The position numbers and the translations under genes were made by a program. This document shows positions 18,128 through 27,111 of a DNA stretch of 64,000 nucleotides, in pieces. This DNA comes from Streptomyces cellulosae (GTDB lineage: Bacteria; Actinomycetota; Actinomycetes; Streptomycetales; Streptomycetaceae): positions 186,001 through 250,000 of the forward strand of contig BNBH01000004.1 in assembly GCA_014655195.1 (NCBI GenBank), written 5' to 3'. The first letter of the stretch is position 1. Every line of letters starts with the position of its first letter. The notes beneath the pieces are model-generated. The model did no database searches and was not told where the DNA came from. It worked only from the letters and a program-made list of their open reading frames with translations.

Positions 18128-19213
18128 TCAGCGGCGGCGCCGTAGGGCCCTGATCGCCACGACCGCCGAGGCGACCGCCAGGGCCGCTGCCGGGGCCGCC
18201 CAGCGGAGGGGGGTGGAGGACGTGACCGTCTGGGGGGCCGGGACCGGGGCGTAGCGGCCGCGTGGGGGTGCGTGGTCGACCTCTTCGGCGCTGCGGCCGA
18301 TCATCGTCCGGCGCGCGTGTGCCGCCTCGGCGAGGGAGTCGTCGGCGTCGTCACCGGGGAGGGGGCGGCCGTCGACGGCGTCCGGGAGGCCCGCGTCCAA
18401 GGGCTCGGGGGGCGAGGGCGCCGGACCGTCGTCCGGGGCCGGTCCGTCGTCCGGGGCCTGTCCGTCGTCCGGGGCCTGTCCGTCGTCCGGGGCCTGTCCG
18501 TCGTCCGGCGTGGACGCGGCTTCCGTCCCGGGCTCGGCCTCCGGAGCGGGCGCGGAGCCGGGGTCCTCCTCCGCGCCGGGTGTCGCGTCCGAGGCGGGCG
18601 TGGGCTCCTCCCCCGCGCCGGTGTCCGACGGGGACGTGGACGCCGACCCGCCCGTGGGCCGTTGCGGTGGCGGCGGAGGCGGGTCCTCCGCCTCCGGGGT
18701 GGTCTCGAAGTCCGTCGTCACGCCGGGTTCGAAGTCGCCGGCCGCCAGATGTTCCGGGGATTCCAGGGGCGCCGGCGGCTCCGCGAGCTCGTCCGCCGCC
18801 GTGGCGAGGTTCTCCGCGAAGCGGTTCAGCAGGCGGGCGACCGCCGAGGTCACCGCGTCCCGCGGGAGGTCCGTGACGCGGCCGTCCGCCGTGGCGGTCC
18901 CCGTGACGACGAGCTCCGTACCCGCGTCGGCGGGGCGCGGCGTCAGCCGCAGGGACAGCCGCACCGTCCCGTCGCCGCGCGCCTCGGACGCCTCGCCCTC
19001 GACGGAGTAGCCGCCGTCGTCCCGCGCGGACATCCGCACCGACCCGCGGTAGGTGATGGAGGAGCCGCCGATCCGTACCTTCAGCCGCCCGGTGACGGGT
19101 TCCGCACCGGCGTCGTGCTGGAGCCCGGGCACCGCCCGGGCGACCCGCGCGGGGTCGTCCAGCACCTCCCTGAGCCGCTCCGCCTCGACCGGAACGAACA
19201 CCTCGTGCTCCAT
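18128..19213 (-). CDS. SRPBCC/CoxG-like protein with acidic linker and C-terminal TM anchor
   Basis: 361 residues from ATG 19213. Residues 1-145 form a CoxG-type SRPBCC domain (MEHEVFVPVEAERLREVLDDPARVARAVPG; ITYRGSVRMSARDDGG; LRLTPRPADAGTELVVTGTA; VTSAVARLLNRFAENLA). About 160 residues of Pro/Glu/Asp/Ala-rich linker follow, including a repeated APDDGQ hexapeptide encoded by an 18-base tandem repeat. The end has one hydrophobic helix (AAPAAALAVASAVVAIRAL) plus RRRR, a tail anchor with the domain in the cytosol. CoxG proteins deliver lipophilic molecules in other contexts; the ligand here is unknown. Confidence 0.82.
   Translation of the reverse strand: MEHEVFVPVEAERLREVLDDPARVARAVPGLQHDAGAEPVTGRLKVRIGGSSITYRGSVRMSARDDGGYSVEGEASEARGDGTVRLSLRLTPRPADAGTELVVTGTATADGRVTDLPRDAVTSAVARLLNRFAENLATAADELAEPPAPLESPEHLAAGDFEPGVTTDFETTPEAEDPPPPPPQRPTGGSASTSPSDTGAGEEPTPASDATPGAEEDPGSAPAPEAEPGTEAASTPDDGQAPDDGQAPDDGQAPDDGPAPDDGPAPSPPEPLDAGLPDAVDGRPLPGDDADDSLAEAAHARRTMIGRSAEEVDHAPPRGRYAPVPAPQTVTSSTPLRWAAPAAALAVASAVVAIRALRRRR
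18426..18510. repeat. 18-bp tandem repeat inside the CoxG-like gene
   Basis: About 4.6 copies of CCGTCGTCCGGGGCCTGT in direct tandem (first copy has GGT at its end, last copy breaks off). Each unit is six codons, so copy-number change keeps frame and alters only linker length. Confidence 0.9.
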
Positions 19214-19275
19214 GAGTGCGGAGCCTACCCACGCGACGCCGTACCGCACCCCCGTCCGCGAGAAGTCGCGGCGCG

Positions 19276-21000
19276 TCAGTCGCCGTACCGGGGGTGGATC
19301 AGTGTGGACGGCGGGAGTCCGGGCACCCGGGTGCGTTGCGCCGCCCGGACGTCCGCGGCGAGGGACGCGTCGGTGAGCGTGCGGGGCCGGGGTCCGGCGG
19401 GGTCGAGACGGGGCCGCGGGGCGTGCCGGTCGGCGGCCAGCACGAACCCCCAGTCGCGGTGGGCGCGGGCCGTGTCCGCGGGCCCGCGGTCGGGTCCGGC
19501 CGCGGACCCGGCCTGCCGTCCGCCCACCCGGTACGCGGTGGTGCGCAGTCCGGCCGCGCGCAGGGTGGCGTCGAGCGTCCAGAAGTCACGGGGCCGGGAC
19601 GCGACCGCACCGCCGTGCACCACGAGCCGCCCGCCCGGGCCGAGCACCTGCCGGGCCAGCCCGTAGAACTCCTGCGCGTACAGCTTGGTGCTGGCGGTGA
19701 TGCCGGGGTGCGGCAGGTCGGCCACCACGACGTCGTACGCCCCGGCGGGCGCGGTCCGCAGCCAGTCGAAGGCGTCGGCGGTCGTGACGTGGACGCGCGG
19801 GTCGTCGAAGGAGTGCGCGTTGAGGCGGGACAGCGCGGGGTCGGTGCGGGCCAGCCGCACCACGCCCGCGTCGAGTTCGACGACGTCGACCCGCCGTACG
19901 CCGGGATGCCGCAGCACCTCGCGCACGGCGAGCCCGTCGCCCCCGCCGAGCACCAGCACGCGCGCGTGCCGTCCGGGCATCGCGGGGTGCACCAGGGCCT
20001 CGTGGTACCGGAGTTCGTCGCTCCCGCTGACCTTCAGCCGCCCGTCGAGGAACAGGTTGAGCGGCCGCCCGCCCCGCCCGCCGGTGAGCAGCACCTCCTG
20101 CACGTCGGTGTGCACGGCGACCCGTACATCGGGCCCGTACAGCGCGTGCCGGGCGGCCCGTTCGAAGTCGTCGACGAGGACGGCCGCCGAGGCGAGCACC
20201 ACGAGCACGCACACGTTGGCGGTGAGCAGCAGCCGGCGGGCGCGCGGGGTGAGGTCGTGCCGGAACAGCCCGAGGACGAGCGCGCCGCCGACGACGGCGT
20301 TGACCGCGCCGGTGATGAGCGCACCCGTCAACTGGCCGAGGACGGGCAGGAGAAGGAAGGGGAAGGCGAGTCCGCCGACCAGCGCGCCCACGTAGTCCGC
20401 GGCGGACAGGTCGGCGACCGCGCCGCCCGCGTCCTGCCGGCGGATCCGCTGGATCAGCTCCATCAGCAGCGGCACCTCGGCGCCGATGAGCAGCCCGGTG
20501 GCGAGGGAGAACGCGACGAGCAGACAGCGCGGGCCGCTCGCCCACATCCCGCCCCAGTCGCCGGTCCAGGCGAACACCGCGTACAGCGCCATGGCGCTGC
20601 ATCCGCCGACCAGAGCGAGGGCCGCCTCGATCGCGCCGAACCCGGCCGCCGCGTGCCGCCGCAGCCGTTTCGCGGCGAGGGAGCCGATGCCCATCGCGAA
20701 GACCATCACGGACAGCACGACGGAGGTCTGGGCGACGGAGTCGCCCATCAAGTACGCGGCGAGCGCGACGAGTTCCAGCTCGTACACCAGTCCGCACGCC
20801 GCGCAGACGAACACCCCGGCGAGGACCAGCCACCGTCCGGTGCCCTGCCGCACGGGCAGCGGGACCGTGCTCCCCGGGCCGTCCGGGCCGTCCGCGTCGC
20901 CCGGGGCGTCCGCGCCGCCCGGGTCGCCCTTACGGGGGCCGTCCGGACCGTCCCAGGTCTGCGTGGAGCCGGGCGGAACGGGGGCCTGCCGATCGATCAC
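19276..21000 (-). CDS. speE: Membrane-bound spermidine synthase-like protein
   Basis: 574 residues. The N-terminal half has seven or so membrane segments ([53 protein letters not shown] and others). The C-terminal half is a spermidine-synthase fold: [44 protein letters not shown] for the nucleotide ligand, [11 protein letters not shown], and [10 protein letters not shown]. Soluble enzymes transfer aminopropyl from decarboxylated AdoMet to putrescine; D-P replaces the usual D-S/T at the catalytic tip, so substrate is uncertain. The last 80 residues are Arg/Pro-rich and unlike the core. Confidence 0.85.
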   Translation of the reverse strand: MIDRQAPVPPGSTQTWDGPDGPRKGDPGGADAPGDADGPDGPGSTVPLPVRQGTGRWLVLAGVFVCAACGLVYELELVALAAYLMGDSVAQTSVVLSVMVFAMGIGSLAAKRLRRHAAAGFGAIEAALALVGGCSAMALYAVFAWTGDWGGMWASGPRCLLVAFSLATGLLIGAEVPLLMELIQRIRRQDAGGAVADLSAADYVGALVGGLAFPFLLLPVLGQLTGALITGAVNAVVGGALVLGLFRHDLTPRARRLLLTANVCVLVVLASAAVLVDDFERAARHALYGPDVRVAVHTDVQEVLLTGGRGGRPLNLFLDGRLKVSGSDELRYHEALVHPAMPGRHARVLVLGGGDGLAVREVLRHPGVRRVDVVELDAGVVRLARTDPALSRLNAHSFDDPRVHVTTADAFDWLRTAPAGAYDVVVADLPHPGITASTKLYAQEFYGLARQVLGPGGRLVVHGGAVASRPRDFWTLDATLRAAGLRTTAYRVGGRQAGSAAGPDRGPADTARAHRDWGFVLAADRHAPRPRLDPAGPRPRTLTDASLAADVRAAQRTRVPGLPPSTLIHPRYGD

Positions 21001-21059
21001 CCCAGGGACGTTACGTCACGCACTCATCGCACAACGTCACCCACACGCGTGATATTTGT

Positions 21060-21593
21060 TTACGCCCGCACGGCCCCGGTGCGCGCGGTGACTCGTGCTC
21101 CGACCCGGGTCCGGGTGGCCACGAGCTGGCCGTCCTGCGGGTAGGCGTGCCAGGTGCGCCAGTGGAACTGGCCCTCGTGACAGCGGGCGAGCATCGCGGT
21201 GAACGCGTGCGGGCTGCCGGGGAAGACGCCGGCCAGTCCCTGCGGGTGGTCCGAGACCAGGGCGAGCAGCTCCTGCGCCCGGCCGGCGAAGGCGCCCGGA
21301 GGCAGCACCTCCACCCGGGCGGCGAACTCGTACTCCCAGTCGTCCACCCGCTTGGCCACGCCGAGCGGGAGCGGCGTGCTGCTGCCCGGGATGCACGCCA
21401 CCGTCTCCGAGCAGAGGCCGCGCTCCTCCTCGAGCAGCACCTGGTGGGAGGCGCCGAGCAGTCTCAACTGCAGCTTGGCGCCCTGGAGTTCCAGGTCGAG
21501 GGTGGCCAGTGCCGGAAGGGGCTCGCGGCCCAGAGCCCAGGCGAGATCGGCGGCGCGCGTATCTGAATAGGCGGTGTTCAGGGTCGTGAGCAT
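21060..21593 (-). CDS. DUF2617 family protein
   Basis: 177 residues. The core reads LDLELQGAKLQLRLLGASHQVLLE, then LSLR-less ETVACIPGSSTPLPL and GWEYEF-like DDWEYEFAARVEVLPPGAF, and LAGVFPGSPHAFTAMLA with FHWRTWHAYPQDGQLVATRT, the conserved actinobacterial DUF2617 pattern. No catalytic motif is evident. The frame is open to 21773, but ATG 21593 (MLTTLNTAYSDTRAADLAW) begins the conserved part. Unknown function, cytosolic. Confidence 0.85.
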   Translation of the reverse strand: MLTTLNTAYSDTRAADLAWALGREPLPALATLDLELQGAKLQLRLLGASHQVLLEEERGLCSETVACIPGSSTPLPLGVAKRVDDWEYEFAARVEVLPPGAFAGRAQELLALVSDHPQGLAGVFPGSPHAFTAMLARCHEGQFHWRTWHAYPQDGQLVATRTRVGARVTARTGAVRA

Positions 21594-21908
21594 GGATCGG
21601 CTCCGCAAGCACACAGGAGAGAGATACGGGTCCGCGCACCCCCGGGGACCGGGGACTCGGCCCGTCAGCCCGGTCACCCGGCTGGAAGAGGGTCCGCGGG
21701 GAGATCCGACGGCTGCGCTGGTTGATTTATAGGGAATCATGAACTGTGCCGCCACCACAGCGTTTTTACCCAACTTCGTGGGCTTTCCATCCCCTGGGGG
21801 GCTCCACAGCTCACGTGTTCAACTACGGCGTACGCCCCTGGCTTCGGTGCGCTCCGGCGCACAACGCGGTATCCGGAACCGGTTGGTTCACCACCTCCGG
21901 AGACACCA
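21594..21908. other. Intergenic stretch upstream of the DUF2617 gene
   Basis: About 315 bases with no supportable gene. It should carry the leftward promoter of the DUF2617 gene, but no convincing -35/-10 pair or operator was recognised. Confidence 0.4.
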
Positions 21909-21941
21909 CAGCGGGGCCCGCCCCAGGTGCGGACCCCGCTG
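21909..21941 (-). terminator. Hairpin terminator after the Gly/Cys-rich gene
   Basis: CAGCGGGGCCCGC pairs with GCGGACCCCGCTG; the one imperfect position is a G-U pair in the minus-strand transcript. It begins about 43 bases beyond the stop at 21984. Confidence 0.65.
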
Positions 21942-21983
21942 CCGCGGATGCGTTCTCCCGAAGTGGAGCCGCGCTGCCCCGTG

Positions 21984-22211
21984 TCAGCCGCCTCCACCGC
22001 CGCATCCGCCCCCTCCGCAGGACGAGCCTCCGCCGGAGGACGCTCCACATCCGTGCCCACCCCCGCTGTCCCCGGCCCACCAGCTGCCGCCGGAGTGGCT
22101 CCCGGAGTGACTCCCGCCGCCCCCCGAACCCGCTCCGGAGCCCCGGGACGCCCGCACGGCGAACGTCACGACCAGGACGAAACCGACGACCAGGATGATG
22201 CCGACGATCAT
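21984..22211 (-). CDS. Small membrane protein with Gly/Ser/Cys-rich tail
   Basis: 75 residues. One N-terminal hydrophobic helix, MIVGIILVVGFVLVVTFAVRAS, followed by a tail almost wholly of Gly, Ser, His and Cys (HSGSHSGGSWW, GGGHGCGASSGGGSSC, ending in a Cys-Gly run). The tail contains four or more cysteines and several histidines and might bind metal or be a disordered surface segment; this is inference. ATG 22211 follows a very strong ribosome-binding site (GGAAGGAGGGTGG). Similar small Gly/Cys-rich proteins occur in many Streptomyces, function unknown. Confidence 0.75.
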   Translation of the reverse strand: MIVGIILVVGFVLVVTFAVRASRGSGAGSGGGGSHSGSHSGGSWWAGDSGGGHGCGASSGGGSSCGGGGCGGGGG

Positions 22212-22404
22212 GGCGCCACCCTCCTTCCGTGTCCCCCGTGATCCCCCGTGGCATCCCCCCGTGGGTGCCTGGCTCACGGTGTGACCGGGAGATGCCCTCC
22301 TCGCTCCGCGCCCAAAGCAGAGTTGAGCAACTCCAGAGGTTTCACACGCACGCGTCGGCGCCGGTGAGTTGAGGACGCCCTCGATCCGGCGGAGGATGGC
22401 CCGC

Positions 22405-23586
22405 ATGACCTCCAGTGATCGTCCTCTTCTCAACCGTCGGCTCGCGGAGTTCGGGACGACGATCTTCGCCGAGATGTCGGCGCTGGCCCTGCGCACCGGG
22501 GCCATCAACCTCGGGCAGGGATTCCCCGACACCGACGGGCCCGAGGAGGTCAGGGAGGCCGCCGTGCGGGCGTTGCGGGACGGGCGCGGCAACCAGTACC
22601 CGCCGGGCCCCGGCATCCCCGAGCTGCGCACCGCCATCGCCGCCCACCAGCAGCGCCGGTACGGCCTGTCCGTCGACCCCGACACCGAGGTCCTGGTCAC
22701 CGCCGGCGCGACCGAGGCGATCGCCGCCTCCCTGCTCGCGCTGGTCGAGCCGGGCGACGAGGTGATCGCCCTGGAGCCGTACTACGACTCCTACGCCGCC
22801 TCCATCGCCATGGCCGGCGGCACCCGCGTCCCCGTCACGCTCCGCCCCGGCGAGGGCCGCTTCCGCCTCGACCTGGACGAGCTGCGCGACGCCGTCACCG
22901 ACCGCACCCGCCTCCTGCTGATCAACACCCCGCACAACCCCACCGGCACCGTCCTCACCCGCGAGGAGCTGGCGTCCATCGCCGAGCTGGCGGTGGAACG
23001 GGACCTCCTCGTCGTCACCGACGAGGTCTACGAGCACCTCGTCTTCGACGACGCCGAGCACATCCCCCTCGGGTCCTTCCCCGGCATGCGCGACCGCACG
23101 GTCACCATCTCCAGCGCGGGCAAGACCTTCTCCTTCACCGGCTGGAAGGTCGGCTGGATCACCGCCTCCCCCGCGCTGGTCACGGCCGTCCGCTCGGCCA
23201 AGCAGTACCTCACCTACGTCTCCGCGGGCCCCTTCCAGTACGCGGTCGCCGAGGCGCTCGCCCTGCCCGAGTCGTACTTCACCGGCTTCCGGGCGGACAT
23301 GCTCGCCAAGCGGGACGTCCTCGCGGCGGGCCTGGAGGAGGCGGGCCTGGCCGTCTACCGCCCGTCCGGCACCTACTTCATCACCGCCGACATCCGCCCC
23401 CTCGGCGAGTCCGACGGCATCGCCTTCTGCCGCGCCCTCCCGGAACGCGCGGGCGTCGTCGCCATCCCCACAGCGGTCTTCTACGACCACCAGGACATGG
23501 GCGCGCCCTTCGTCCGCTTCGCCTTCTGCAAGCAGCGGCATGTACTGGAGGAGGCGGCGGCGCGCCTCAAGAACGCGGGGCGCTGA
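22405..23586 (+). CDS. PLP-dependent class I/II aminotransferase
   Basis: 393 residues. Fold type I aminotransferase: INLGQGFPDTDGPEEV, NQYPPGPGIPELRTAIA, VTAGATEAIAASLLAL, LINTPHNPTGTVLTREEL, VTDEVYEHLVFD, and the PLP lysine in ISSAGKTFSFTGWKVGW; Arg of the substrate carboxylate in PFVRFAFCK. The profile is closest to N-succinyl-diaminopimelate/kynurenine aminotransferases of actinobacteria; the pattern alone does not separate them. I choose ATG 22405 because GGAGG lies nine bases upstream; ATG 22396 overlaps that site. Confidence 0.93.
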   Translation: MTSSDRPLLNRRLAEFGTTIFAEMSALALRTGAINLGQGFPDTDGPEEVREAAVRALRDGRGNQYPPGPGIPELRTAIAAHQQRRYGLSVDPDTEVLVTAGATEAIAASLLALVEPGDEVIALEPYYDSYAASIAMAGGTRVPVTLRPGEGRFRLDLDELRDAVTDRTRLLLINTPHNPTGTVLTREELASIAELAVERDLLVVTDEVYEHLVFDDAEHIPLGSFPGMRDRTVTISSAGKTFSFTGWKVGWITASPALVTAVRSAKQYLTYVSAGPFQYAVAEALALPESYFTGFRADMLAKRDVLAAGLEEAGLAVYRPSGTYFITADIRPLGESDGIAFCRALPERAGVVAIPTAVFYDHQDMGAPFVRFAFCKQRHVLEEAAARLKNAGR

Positions 23587-23600
23587 GCTGTGGCGTTGCG

Positions 23601-23617
23601 GACCTCTCTGTGAGGTC
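23601..23617. terminator. Short bidirectional hairpin between convergent genes
   Basis: GACCTC and GAGGTC around TCTGT, between the aminotransferase stop (+) and overlapping the last bases of the winged-helix gene (-). Short stem, so only a weak candidate. Confidence 0.4.
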
Positions 23618-24461
23618 AGGCGGCGGTCGGCATCGTGACGCGGCAGTCCCGGCAGTGGCCGGGGTGCGGGGCGCGGAAGGCGCGGTCGCAGCCGTCGCAG
23701 GTCTGGAGGGGCAGGACGGACGGGCGGGCCACGGGCTCCGGGGGTGGCGGGGCGGGCAGCGGAGTCTCGCGGAGGCGGAACGCGAGGAGGCCCGCCGGGC
23801 GGGTCAGGAAGCGGTCGGGGAGGCCTGTCGTCAGCGTTCTGGTGATCTGGGCGGCTGTGACACCGGCCGCCAGCCACGCGGTGACGGCGGGCGCCAGCCG
23901 CACGGCCTCCCGTTCGGACAGCACGAGGCGTGGATCGGCGTGGCGGAGGGACGCGAGTACGGCGACCGCCTGCGGGTCCGCTTCGGTGAGTGCCACCGAC
24001 GGTTCCTCGGCGGGGGTCTCGTCGGCCACGGGACGCTTGGAAGGGCGGGGCGGGTCCGGCGGACCGTCCGGCTCCGGGTCCGGCGGACCGTCCGGGTCCG
24101 GCTCCGGGGTGCCCCCGGGCACGTCGTAGAAGTACGTCCGCGTACGGATCTGCCCCGACGGCATCCGCTCGCGGCGGCGCTCCAGGTAACCGGCGGCCTC
24201 CAGTTCCCTCAGCGCACGCGAGATCAGGATCTCGCCCTCGGTGAAGTGCGCGCACAGGGCCGCGATGGTCACGGGACTGCCGCTGGGCAGGGACAGGATG
24301 TACACCGCGACGCCGACGGTGACCGCGCTGCCACGCCGCTGCGCGAGGGCGTTGGCGACCACGGTGAAGTCGGCCGTGAGACGGGTGCGGACGTGGATCA
24401 CGCCGGAGCGCGGAGCACCGGCGTCGGCGCGCAGGCGCGCGTTAGACTGCGAGTCAGCCAT
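23616..24461 (-). CDS. Winged-helix DNA-binding protein with C-terminal zinc-ribbon-like motif
   Basis: 281 residues. Residues 20-110 look like a winged helix of the kind found in Streptomyces helix-turn-helix proteins related to replication/partition or GntR-like factors: FTVVANALAQRRGSAVTVGVAVYILSLPSGSPVTIAALCAHF then ISRALRELEAAGYLERRRER. A Pro/Asp/Glu-rich linker (about 120-160) follows, then a helical segment, and the end has four cysteines in CDGCDRAFRAPHPGHCRDC, a likely zinc site. Function unknown; probably a transcriptional regulator. Confidence 0.72.
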   Translation of the reverse strand: MADSQSNARLRADAGAPRSGVIHVRTRLTADFTVVANALAQRRGSAVTVGVAVYILSLPSGSPVTIAALCAHFTEGEILISRALRELEAAGYLERRRERMPSGQIRTRTYFYDVPGGTPEPDPDGPPDPEPDGPPDPPRPSKRPVADETPAEEPSVALTEADPQAVAVLASLRHADPRLVLSEREAVRLAPAVTAWLAAGVTAAQITRTLTTGLPDRFLTRPAGLLAFRLRETPLPAPPPPEPVARPSVLPLQTCDGCDRAFRAPHPGHCRDCRVTMPTAA

Positions 24462-24718
24462 CGGGAAGGGGCTACTTCCTGATCGGTCAGGCCCTCGTCC
24501 GGGATGCCCGTCCCGGCCGGGGGCCGTCTCTGTTTGCGGTTGTCGCGGCGAACGTAACGGCCCGTGTCCCGTCCCTGCAAGCCGGTCACTCGCACGAGTG
24601 AAGCGCCGCTCTCCGGCGGGGAGGGTGGGCGGGTGGGTAGTTCTTTCTCCCGGTTCTTTGGGGAGGTCAGCGGCCCACCGGGCCCTCGCGGACGAGGGAT
24701 CGGTGGGCGCGGATCGGC

Positions 24719-24931
24719 CTAGTAACGGCGGGACTTGAGGTCGCCTATGAAGGCGGTCCAGGAGGTGCCGGCGAAGCAGAGGGCCGGCCCCTGCGGGACC
24801 TTGCTGTCACGTACGGGGACGAGGCCGGGGAGGCCGTCGGCCACCTCCACGCAATTGCCGCCCTCCTGATTGCTGTAGCTGCTCCTGCGCCACGCGGCGA
24901 CGCTCAGATCGGGACGGGACGTTCGCTCCAC
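24719..24931 (-). CDS. DUF397 domain protein
   Basis: 70 residues, typical of the small DUF397 partners that follow XRE/DUF5753 regulators in Streptomyces: AAWRRSSYSNQEGGNCVEVAD, then VPVRDSKVPQGPALCFAGTSWTAFI. GTG 24931 has GGGAGG ten bases upstream. Family knowledge: such pairs with a nearby RsbW-like ATPase (WhiJ/AbaA-type loci) influence development and antibiotic production. The first 125 bases lie inside the reading frame of the XRE gene, an unusually long overlap. Confidence 0.9.
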   Translation of the reverse strand: MERTSRPDLSVAAWRRSSYSNQEGGNCVEVADGLPGLVPVRDSKVPQGPALCFAGTSWTAFIGDLKSRRY

Positions 24932-25751
24932 GGTGGTTGTCCTCCCTCACGCATCGGATCATGTCGAGCGACATGAGCGGGGGCAGCGCTGCCGCCCGCA
25001 GCCGATCGTAGGTCAGGCAGAAACGCCTCACCTCGTCCGGATCCTCGATGAGTTGGCCGTAGTGCGCACCCTCCGTATAGGCCACTTCCGTGCCGTCCGG
25101 CATGGTCAGGACCGTCAGTGAGCCACCCATGGCTTCGTGCTCGCCCTGGTCGAAGGGCAGTACCTGCACGGTGATGTGGGGCTCGTCCCTCGTCGCGGCC
25201 AGCCGCTCCAACTGCCCCAGTATCACCGGACGGCCGCCGACCGGGCGCCGGAGCACCGCCTCGTCGAGGACGACCCACAACTCCGGCCGGTCAGCCGTGA
25301 CGAGACGCTTCTGCCGACCCATGCGTACGGCGACCCGTTCCTCCAACTGCTCCTCGCTGCCGAGCGTCCGGCCGACCTTCAGCACGGCTCGCGCGTACTC
25401 CTCCGTCTGCAACAGACCGGGGACGACGTGGGCTGCGTACTCGCGCACGTCGACCGCCCGCTCCGAGTACTCCATGAACTTCCGCGACCAGTCCGGAAAC
25501 GCCTCCCGGTACACGTACGGCCACAGCTCCACGAGCAGATCGTCCGCACCGAGCGCCGCATCCAACGCCCGCGCCAGCTCCAGCGTCGGTTTCGCGCCCG
25601 ACGCGCGCTCGATCTGGGTGATCCGGGTGCTCACCACGTGGGTGAGCGCGCCGAGTTCGGCCTGCGTGAGCCCGGCCGCCGTCCGCAGTCTCCGCACCCG
25701 TGCGCCGAACAGCGCGGCCATCGACGTACTGGGGTCAATTCCGTTGGCCAA
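24807..25751 (-). CDS. XRE-family regulator with DUF5753 domain (WhiJ-like)
   Basis: 314 residues. N-terminal helix-turn-helix: LFGARVRRLRTAAGLTQAELGALTHVVSTRITQIERASG. The DUF5753 sensor part has FPDWSRKFMEYSERAVDVREYAAHVVPGLLQTEEYARAV and PHITVQVLPFDQGEHEAMGGSLTVL. Related proteins end near REDNHR; this one continues 40 residues in an Arg/Gly/Pro-rich tail read across the DUF397 gene in another frame. That could be natural or the result of a frameshift close to the normal stop. Divergent from the ATPase gene 88 bases away, which suggests shared control. Confidence 0.88.
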   Translation of the reverse strand: MANGIDPSTSMAALFGARVRRLRTAAGLTQAELGALTHVVSTRITQIERASGAKPTLELARALDAALGADDLLVELWPYVYREAFPDWSRKFMEYSERAVDVREYAAHVVPGLLQTEEYARAVLKVGRTLGSEEQLEERVAVRMGRQKRLVTADRPELWVVLDEAVLRRPVGGRPVILGQLERLAATRDEPHITVQVLPFDQGEHEAMGGSLTVLTMPDGTEVAYTEGAHYGQLIEDPDEVRRFCLTYDRLRAAALPPLMSLDMIRCVREDNHRGANVPSRSERRRVAQEQLQQSGGRQLRGGGRRPPRPRPRT

Positions 25752-25839
25752 AGCGTCACTTCCGTTCCTTATGGCCTGAAAGGTAAGCCCGCACCCCCTT
25801 CTGAGAGTAGGCCGGACCGTCGAACGTTGACCACGGAAC

Positions 25840-26310
25840 GTGACAAGTCACTCACAGAGAAGGACGGACCACGCCGTGCTCACAGAACCCCTCGCCCCCA
25901 CGGCCGCAGCGCAGTTCCCCTCCTCGCCGCACGGCGCGCGGCTCGCCCGGCGGTTCGCCGTGCGGTGTCTGGAAGGGTGGGGGCACCCGTCGGCGTCGGA
26001 CGTGTCGTGCACGGTCGCCCTGGTTGTAGGGGAGTTGGCAGCGAACGCCGTACGGCACGGACACGTCCCGGGCCGGGACTTCGGCGTACGGCTGGTGCTC
26101 GACCGGACGGCGGGCCTGGTCCGGGCCGAAGTCGCGGACGCCGCCTCGGACAAGCGGCCTCCCCTGGCCACGCCCGTGGCGCCGCCCGAGGGCGAGTCCG
26201 GCCGGGGCCTGCTCCTGGTGGACGTCCTGGCGGAGCGCTGGGGGTGGGAGCCGCGGGAGCCGGTGGGGAAGACGGTGTGGGCGGAGTGCGCGCTGGTGAG
26301 TACGGGTTGA
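25840..26310 (+). CDS. RsbW/AbaA-like ATP-binding protein (HATPase fold)
   Basis: 156 residues from GTG 25840; GTG 25876 (VLTEPLAPT, AAGGA 11 bases upstream) is an alternative giving 144. GHKL ATPase boxes: VVGELAANAVRHGH (N box), VRAEVADAASDKRPP (G1-like), GRGLLLVDVLAERWGWEP (G2), as in anti-sigma-factor kinases and the small regulatory ATPases beside DUF397/XRE pairs. No sigma or anti-anti-sigma gene is adjacent, so it probably belongs functionally with the divergent XRE/DUF397 genes. Confidence 0.88.
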   Translation: MTSHSQRRTDHAVLTEPLAPTAAAQFPSSPHGARLARRFAVRCLEGWGHPSASDVSCTVALVVGELAANAVRHGHVPGRDFGVRLVLDRTAGLVRAEVADAASDKRPPLATPVAPPEGESGRGLLLVDVLAERWGWEPREPVGKTVWAECALVSTG

Positions 26311-26433
26311 CCTCGACGGGGGTGCGGATGAGTGCCATAGCGCCGGTGCTGAGTACCGGTACTCATGCCCGGGCACGGCGTTGCCGGTCATCGTGGCGAA
26401 CACCAACCCGTACCGGCTCAGGAAGGGCCTTCG

Positions 26434-27111
26434 ATGCCGACCTCTCCCCGCTTCAGCCCGCGTCGCCTCCTCGCACTCGCCACGGACGGCCTGGCCGCCC
26501 GCGCCTACCTGGGAGTCGTCGGCCTCGGCGTCCTGGTGCCGGTCGTCGCCCCGGACAGTCCGTACGCCATGGCGCCGACGCTGCTCACGGCGCCACTGTC
26601 CTTCCTGCCGATCCTCCTTCCCTTCGGGGCCGTTGCGGCCGGGAGCGGGCCGGCCCAGGTGGCGGCGGCCGTGGTGGGGGGCGGGTGGCTGCTGCTGTGC
26701 GCCCTGGTGAACGCCGCCGCGGTCGGCGCGCTCCTCCGCAGACCGGACCGCAGACCGGCGGAGCAGCTCCCGGTCCAGGCGCCCTCGGCGCGCCCGCGCC
26801 GCGCGCTGCTCGCGGCCGCCGTCGACAACTGGCCCGCACGGGTCTACGTCGCCGTGGTCGCGGCGGCCCTGGGCACCTTCCTGTACGCCGTGCTGCTGTC
26901 GCCGGACCCCGGCTTCGCGGGCATCTGGCCGATCCTCGCGGCGGCCCCGCTCAGCTTTCTCGCCGTGGCGGTCTCGTCGCCCGCCGAGTACGCACTCCCC
27001 TGGCTGGGCACGCTGCTCTTCACCGCCGGCATCACCCTCGCCGGCCTGGTCAACGCGGTGCTGATCGGCCGCCTCACCCGCAGGATCGGCGGTCCGGCGA
27101 CCCGCGGCTAA
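26434..27111 (+). CDS. Integral membrane protein with two similar halves
   Basis: 225 residues. Two halves each carry three hydrophobic helices and comparable motifs: half one ARAYLGVVGLGVLVPVVAPDS, APTLLTAPLSFLPILLP and LLLCALVNAAAVGALLRR; half two ARVYVAVVAAALGTFLYAVLL, WPILAAAPLSFLAVAV and ITLAGLVNAVLIGRLTRR. This suggests internal duplication of a three-helix unit. ATG 26434 has GGAAGG upstream. I do not recognise a family function. Its stop codon overlaps that of the convergent DUF1707 gene. Confidence 0.8.
   Translation: MPTSPRFSPRRLLALATDGLAARAYLGVVGLGVLVPVVAPDSPYAMAPTLLTAPLSFLPILLPFGAVAAGSGPAQVAAAVVGGGWLLLCALVNAAAVGALLRRPDRRPAEQLPVQAPSARPRRALLAAAVDNWPARVYVAVVAAALGTFLYAVLLSPDPGFAGIWPILAAAPLSFLAVAVSSPAEYALPWLGTLLFTAGITLAGLVNAVLIGRLTRRIGGPATRG

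Noticed and set aside
18421..18516. Possible CRISPR-like array
   Set aside because: Units are contiguous 18-mers without spacers and lie in frame inside a gene.
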